The notes beneath the pieces were generated by a model. It saw nothing but the letters and a program-made list of their open reading frames with translations, had not been told where the DNA came from and did not search any database. Positions 60,101-64,000 of a stretch of DNA of 64,000 nt are shown here, in pieces. The DNA lies in contig OU612075.1 in NCBI GenBank assembly GCA_914767715.1, positions 11,472,001 through 11,536,000 of the forward strand, written 5' to 3'. Position numbers and translations under genes: made by a program. Source of the DNA: Membranipora membranacea (Eukaryota; Bryozoa; Gymnolaemata; Cheilostomatida; Membraniporidae). Position 1 is the stretch's first letter, and every line of letters starts with the position of its first letter.

Positions 60101-62653
60101 AATATCTGGTCTACGCTGTGGAAAATGTCAACACTTAAAAATGATGAGTATGAATAGCATACTGTGGTATCACATCACAGGATTTATCTTATACGCTATG
60201 GATACTTCTAGGCATAGATTAAAATTGAGTGTCTACATAGATAATAGATAATGTCTATGATTTATTGTAAATCATCTATGGTGGTAAATGGCCAGTATCC
60301 CTTAAACAAGTCAAAAACTTCAGAATCTTCAACTAGGAACTGTAATTTACAAATCACAATATTGTATGTAAGGGTGGAAAAAAAGGAAGGGAGAATGAAG
60401 TATTGCCACCAATTTGCTACTACATCTAGTCATCTGAAAAAACCATGCACAAAATCTCGCACAGCAGTGAAAGTACTTATTACTTTAAATCATGGTAAAT
60501 CACTAGTTCACTCATATCAAATATGCAATTTATAATACAAGAAGGTGAACCACTATAATAATGGTTGGCTATAATCCATGCGCATTCTTTCTTTTCTGTA
60601 ATCACACATATTGGCTTGAGATCAGGAAATATGAAATACATGCATGGATTTATCAAAGTTCAGAGCGATGAACTAAATTCAATTGGCATGATTGAAGGTC
60701 TTACCCCATCAAGACTGTCAACTGACTGATTCTGAGACAGTAAACAAATACGAATGGGGTACTATGATAATGTCATAAATGTGATTGCCAGCTTTTACTT
60801 TGAAGTTTAAGTCGTTCTCAAATTGTTTGTTTGGCTGTTTACAATTCTATTCTGATTTTATCATTGAAAAGCAAACATGTGGATCCTGTTTCGAGATGGA
60901 ATAATCTTCAAAATTAACTTGTAGGCCTTGTGGGAAACAATAGAAAATATGCTGATGGTTACAGCTAGACATTTGACCTTGAGAAATAGTACAACCTTAG
61001 CCCTGAGAATTGCTAGTAAAACAGTAGTTGACCACACATAACAAGAGTCACAAGACATTCGTTTACTAAATATTGATCATGTCATGATAATTTCTACTCC
61101 TGTTGTAAAGTATGGCCACATAACAACAAACCTGTCGTTTTGACGTGGTTTCGATGCAGAATAGATGTGGATAGTAGGTTGAATCGAGGGCGGCTTGGAT
61201 TTTCTCACAATCCTTCAGGTTGATTGAGCCGTATTTATGGGATTTAGATTTATCCTTGTAGTAGCTGAGTTGATACTCCCCCGGCTGCCCTCCTTTAGGT
61301 TTATATAGACAGAAAAATCTCTTTCGCCATTTCTAAAACAATTATGGAATTTTATATTGTCATCACAGTTTAATCATCAATATTCGGCGGTTGGTTTGGC
61401 TGTAAGTTACACCAAGGAGTAACAGGTGTGTCTACCCTTGATGAGAAAGTGTTAGGTGGAGCTTAATTGAGGAATTTTGAAGTGTCCTAATGTGAGCTAG
61501 AACCAAATTTTGGCTAGTTGAGGTGGTAGTCAATATAAAGTAATGGGGTGAGTAAATGTAAGCAGACTTTTCCTTCAGCAAATGTTCTACTCATCCAGGG
61601 TATATTGTTGAAATATCATCAGCGAAACAGACACGGATGTTAGAAATCTCAGTTCATATTGTTAAATTATAACAAGATGTGGACCTTCTGAAATTTAATA
61701 CTAAATCCCTGATTTAAGTTCTAAATTGAGAGAGTATTTTAAGAATGCTTGCGTATTTCATTGTACCAATAAAAATGGTGCCATGTGTAGTGTAGGCTAA
61801 ATGAAGGGAGAGTTCTATGATTTGAAATCCCTACCAAATTACAGAGCAAGATAGTTGAACTAGTGAGGCTTTATATTTGATCAGCAGAGAGAATGTCTGA
61901 TGCTTGATCCAAACAATTAGCAAAGATTATCTGACTAACTATCAGATATTTGGTATTGTGTTGATCAAAGATAATTCCGTTCTATCAGTGACTGCCAACC
62001 AGTATAATCGAAGTCACGGATGATTCATAGCCCCATGATCAACCTACACCACAGCAAATATTTTTACAGTAAAACCTGCCTAATCTGTGATTGTCCAAAG
62101 GTCGCGTTCAATCATAGAAAATAAACCAATGTTTGTTTGAATTTCCCCTTTCCGGATTTAGGGTTTTTGAACAAAAATGTTGATTGATTTAAGAGAATCA
62201 CCATCATTTTGGAATATTTCTGGCATGAAGATTTATTATGTCTATATATAGAAACATTTCCTAGATCTCCCTGTGGTGGTAGTATACATCTGTTCCGGTC
62301 CAACAAATGATGCATAGAAATCAGCTTGAAAAACTTCACATATATATACATGCCATTATATTTTTGCCTGCTACCTAATGTACATTACGTACTATGTCAT
62401 GTATATGACATAAGCCTACTTAAAAATGACCAAAGTTGCCAATGGTTCAACCGCGCCAATTCTGTGACCAGCTCTTGGTTGGCCTAGTAGGTAAATCACA
62501 ACTGTTGAGAAAGAACCGAACATCCGGCTCTCTACAGAGGATTATCCCTGAACTTACAGCTCTAATAGGCAATGTGATGTTGTTAGCGAATATAGTCACT
62601 TTCTTACTGCCAGGAGACTTTGTCAGCCAACCGCTGTGAATCTCTTCTGCCAT
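48160..62653 (-). CDS. GAB: GAB/DOS family docking adaptor
   Basis: A membrane-recruited scaffold that carries signals from receptor tyrosine kinases. Thirteen exons join in phase to 859 residues: 62653-62600, 61332-61132, 59904-59802, 58299-58138, 57690-57577, 56665-56523, 54449-54337, 53583-52463, 52183-52093, 50352-50211, 49372-49241, 48900-48805, 48267-48160. A PH domain fills residues 3-115 (HSGWLTKSPGSKK to MMTWVEKLCHICNL). Three YxxM sites for PI3K p85 follow (Y301 YEAM, Y443 YLPM, Y454 YTAM), with YVNF (Y339, GRB2 SH2 type) and YDIP (Y357, Crk type). Eight YDVAPP-like repeats lie at Y472-Y649 and one YDVPPP at Y750. RPPKP near residue 666 matches the GRB2 SH3 RxxK motif. The C terminus has VEYVEL (Y802) and VEYTDI (Y837) 35 residues apart, then KTEALTATRKER, as in the SHP2-binding end of GAB1. 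Human GAB1 is 694 residues; the repeats explain the extra length. Exon 5 boundaries are the least certain. ATG 62653 matches GAB starts; an upstream in-frame ATG is at 62683. Confidence 0.93.
49532..49556. repeat. (AT)n microsatellite
   Basis: About 22 bases of alternating AT in the GAB intron between exons 10 and 11. Shorter AT runs occur at 378-400 and 16807-16821. Confidence 0.8.
50885..51062. repeat. Dispersed repeat (TATATAAAGTAATG family) in a GAB intron
   Basis: The block GCTAGCTAAGGTGGCAGT, then TATATAAAGTGATAGGGT, then TTAGCTAGTAATAAATTTCACT, and a later TCCTCCTGCGAATACT, recurs in whole or part at 28190-28275, 35620-35720 and 61490-61605. It has no clear terminal repeats and no coding capacity. 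A non-autonomous element of unknown class is likely. Confidence 0.55.
54780..55317. mobile_element. Large inverted repeat (134-bp arms) in a GAB intron
   Basis: Arms 54780-54913 and 55184-55317 are reverse complements with only three or so mismatches over about 134 bases, ending CTTAAAGACTTTGTTT. The 270-base interior contains a tRNA-like sequence (54981-55053). The arms would fold into a long stable double strand in the GAB pre-mRNA, between exons 7 and 6. No target duplication was identified. Confidence 0.85.
54981..55053 (+). repeat. tRNA-derived (SINE-like) sequence inside the inverted repeat
   Basis: An A-box-like TGGCGTGATGG and an exact B box GGTTCGATTCC stand at tRNA spacing, and a D stem can be drawn (GGCG with CGTC). 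The acceptor stem does not pair and the anticodon and T stems are disrupted, so this is not a working tRNA gene. The RNA polymerase III promoter boxes suggest the head of a SINE. The ACTGAAG stretch resembles a tRNA-Phe anticodon loop. Confidence 0.6.
55973..56086. mobile_element. MITE with perfect 39-bp arms and 9-bp target duplication
   Basis: Arms 55973-56011 and 56048-56086 are exact reverse complements starting TAGTCTAAGTGCTCAGACT. The 9-mer ATTTCCTAG lies on both sides (55964-55972 and 56087-56095). Termini match those of 16558-16692, and the 9-bp duplication points to the Mutator superfamily. Intact arms and target sites indicate a young insertion, in the GAB intron between exons 7 and 6. 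Confidence 0.9.
56690..56875. repeat. Degenerate CAACAT/CATCAA simple repeat
   Basis: Irregular AACATCAA and CAACAA units run for about 180 bases just upstream (in gene sense) of GAB exon 6. On the transcribed strand this is a pyrimidine-rich TTGATGTTG stretch leading into the acceptor. Confidence 0.55.
58034..58188. repeat. Three tandem 52-bp copies of the end of GAB exon 4
   Basis: In gene sense, the last 50 or so bases of exon 4 (ACATACGATAAGGCCCC to CCAAAAGGTTTGG) are repeated twice more inside the intron (next copies end CCTAAAAGGTATGA and CTAAAGGTTCC). The 52-base period is not a multiple of three, and copies 2 and 3 cannot be read in the main frame. Each copy carries its own donor-like GGT. 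Confidence 0.75.
61440..61605. repeat. Second copy of the TATATAAAGTAATG family in the GAB gene
   Basis: It matches 50885-51062 around GGCTAGTTGAGGTGGTAGT, CAATATAAAGTAATGGGGT and the AAATGTAAGC and TTTTCCTTC blocks, in the same orientation. It lies in GAB intron 1. Confidence 0.5.
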
Positions 62654-64000
62654 ATTTTCTGTAACAATATAATAGTTACTCATAAATCTTGTTAATCAAA
62701 TTAAATGAATTAAAAATCTAATATTTTAGATGACCTTAATAGAAGTGAAGAAGATAAGGAGTTGGCGCCTGTTGAGTATTGAGTCTGTTGTAAATCTGTC
62801 AGTAAGGTAAAAATAGACATAATATCACTGTCTTCGCACAATAATGATTGCAGAGAGCACTCAGTTGCGCTTGAAATTCAGTTGATAAGAATAGATGATG
62901 AGCAGTGGACAAATATCATCGCTCATGATAGTAATATGATACAACTGATAGCAAGAGTACCTCATTGTCAGAATGGAGTACAATTGAAATAAAATTATTG
63001 ATATAGACGAAAGCAACGCTCACCATTCAGATTTATCGCATACCTTAAACGCTAAATGGACTAGGAATGATGGACATTGCTTTTGGCCAAGAGTTACACA
63101 ACGTAATTGGATGCCGATGTACCACCTTTGCCACCTTCAATAATACAACCAACACATTCTCAATACAATCAGATTATATATGAGAATCAAATGAGAATAA
63201 AAGAAATATACCAGAGCACATGCAAAAGAGTCAACAACAACAATGTAATAGTACCTTTGCTTGTGTACTGAAACTTGTCTTCTCTATCAGTAATCCAGTA
63301 GTTTATCCAATGGAGCTAGTTGACTGCTGACTCCTGATAGACTGCAGCACAGGAAATTTGTATTTGATGAGAAAAAAAACAACAGACTCTCTAGAATTGA
63401 TAAAGAAAGTGATAAGAATTATGTAAACAGTTGTCTAGAATTGAGTAAGTTGGTGTGCATGTCTCAGAGATATTCTCATAAATGCTTCCCACTGTACACA
63501 ACTTCCTACTTAGAAGCAAGGTCTATAACTGACAGGAGGTAGTAATTAAATTATGATAGATAATAAGTCAACATGATATCTCGATAGTGGAGCCTAACGC
63601 TCTGAGTGAGATTATTTGGATCAGATCAGATGATGTCATGCTTTATAGAGCACTTGCCAAAACCTGTTGAATGTTAGCCTGAGAGACTACTTCCTGATTC
63701 TATCGCGCCCAAATACGTCATTTATTTTCTTACTTTTGATTGGCCAGAGTTAGGATTTTTGTTATATCCAGAATGTCAAGGACTATTTTTGTCAAGGTCA
63801 CAAAAAGGAAAACAAAGTAATTTCTGACTGAATTTGACTTTCCACAGCATGATGATGGATTATTAAAATATTAGCATATAAGCTATTAGTAACTGTTTTC
63901 CAAAGTGCTCAGCTGAATTGTCTCAAATGGTCACAAACATCTAATGGCAGAATAATCCACTAATATGAAAACAAGATAATGAGACAAGGTCAAATGAAGA
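62654..64000. other. GAB upstream region
   Basis: No coding exon is visible. A donor-like AAG then GTATGC on the minus strand near 63043 could end a non-coding first exon. The remaining sequence to the right edge is featureless AT-rich DNA to my reading. Confidence 0.35.

Noticed and set aside
48160-62653. p130Cas or IRS identity for the adaptor, because of YDVxP repeats
   Set aside because: It starts with a GAB-type PH domain, has no N-terminal SH3 (Cas) and no PTB domain (IRS), and ends in the GAB SHP2-binding motif.
1-64000. CRISPR arrays, prophage or bacterial operons
   Set aside because: Spliced genes, long introns and animal protein families exclude a prokaryotic origin; no spaced direct-repeat arrays are present.

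Overview
This window is nuclear DNA of a multicellular animal. It is AT-rich, with short coding exons split by GT-AG introns, no operons, many small non-autonomous transposable elements, and proteins specific to animals (heparan-sulfate 6-O-sulfotransferase, a cholinesterase, a GAB/DOS docking protein). The species cannot be named from the sequence. An invertebrate, possibly an early-branching one, fits the compact genes and the unfamiliar protein at 6.7-10.3 kb, but that is inference.

Layout: (1) 0.46-3.06 kb, minus strand: the 5' part of a heparan-sulfate 6-O-sulfotransferase gene, four exons, running off the left edge. (2) 4.2-6.6 kb: an uncertain region with a possible small plus-strand gene, a strong hairpin, an ORF broken by stops and clusters of a TTCGTAC motif at both ends. 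(3) 6.72-10.30 kb, plus: a four-exon gene for an unrecognised 439-residue, probably nuclear protein. (4) 12.10-16.51 kb, plus: a four-exon PPM1L-type, membrane-anchored PP2C phosphatase, followed by a MITE with a 9-bp target duplication. (5) 16.7-33.5 kb: a long gene-poor stretch with repeats and a few weak exon candidates. (6) 34.19-42.59 kb, plus: a five-exon cholinesterase with complete catalytic triad, choline-binding Trp, the expected cysteines and an AChE-T type C-terminal tail. (7) 42.6-48.1 kb: intergenic, with an ORF interrupted by one TAG and a mariner-type MITE with a central minisatellite. (8) 48.16-62.65 kb, minus: a 13-exon GAB/DOS adaptor of 859 residues (PH domain, three YxxM sites, eight YDVAPP-like repeats, paired C-terminal SHP2-type tyrosine motifs).

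Exon boundaries were set by hand from splice sites and reading phase. The PP2C, cholinesterase and GAB models each join without a phase break from start to stop, and the partial sulfotransferase model is in phase throughout.

The genes do not form one pathway. Three act at the cell surface or in signalling (heparan sulfate that presents growth factors, a receptor-tyrosine-kinase docking protein, a stress-kinase-type phosphatase), and the cholinesterase is a secreted enzyme. The repeat content is the other main theme: at least ten fold-back elements, most in introns, including two related Mutator-like MITEs, a hAT-like family and a 0.54-kb inverted repeat with a tRNA-like sequence in its loop.
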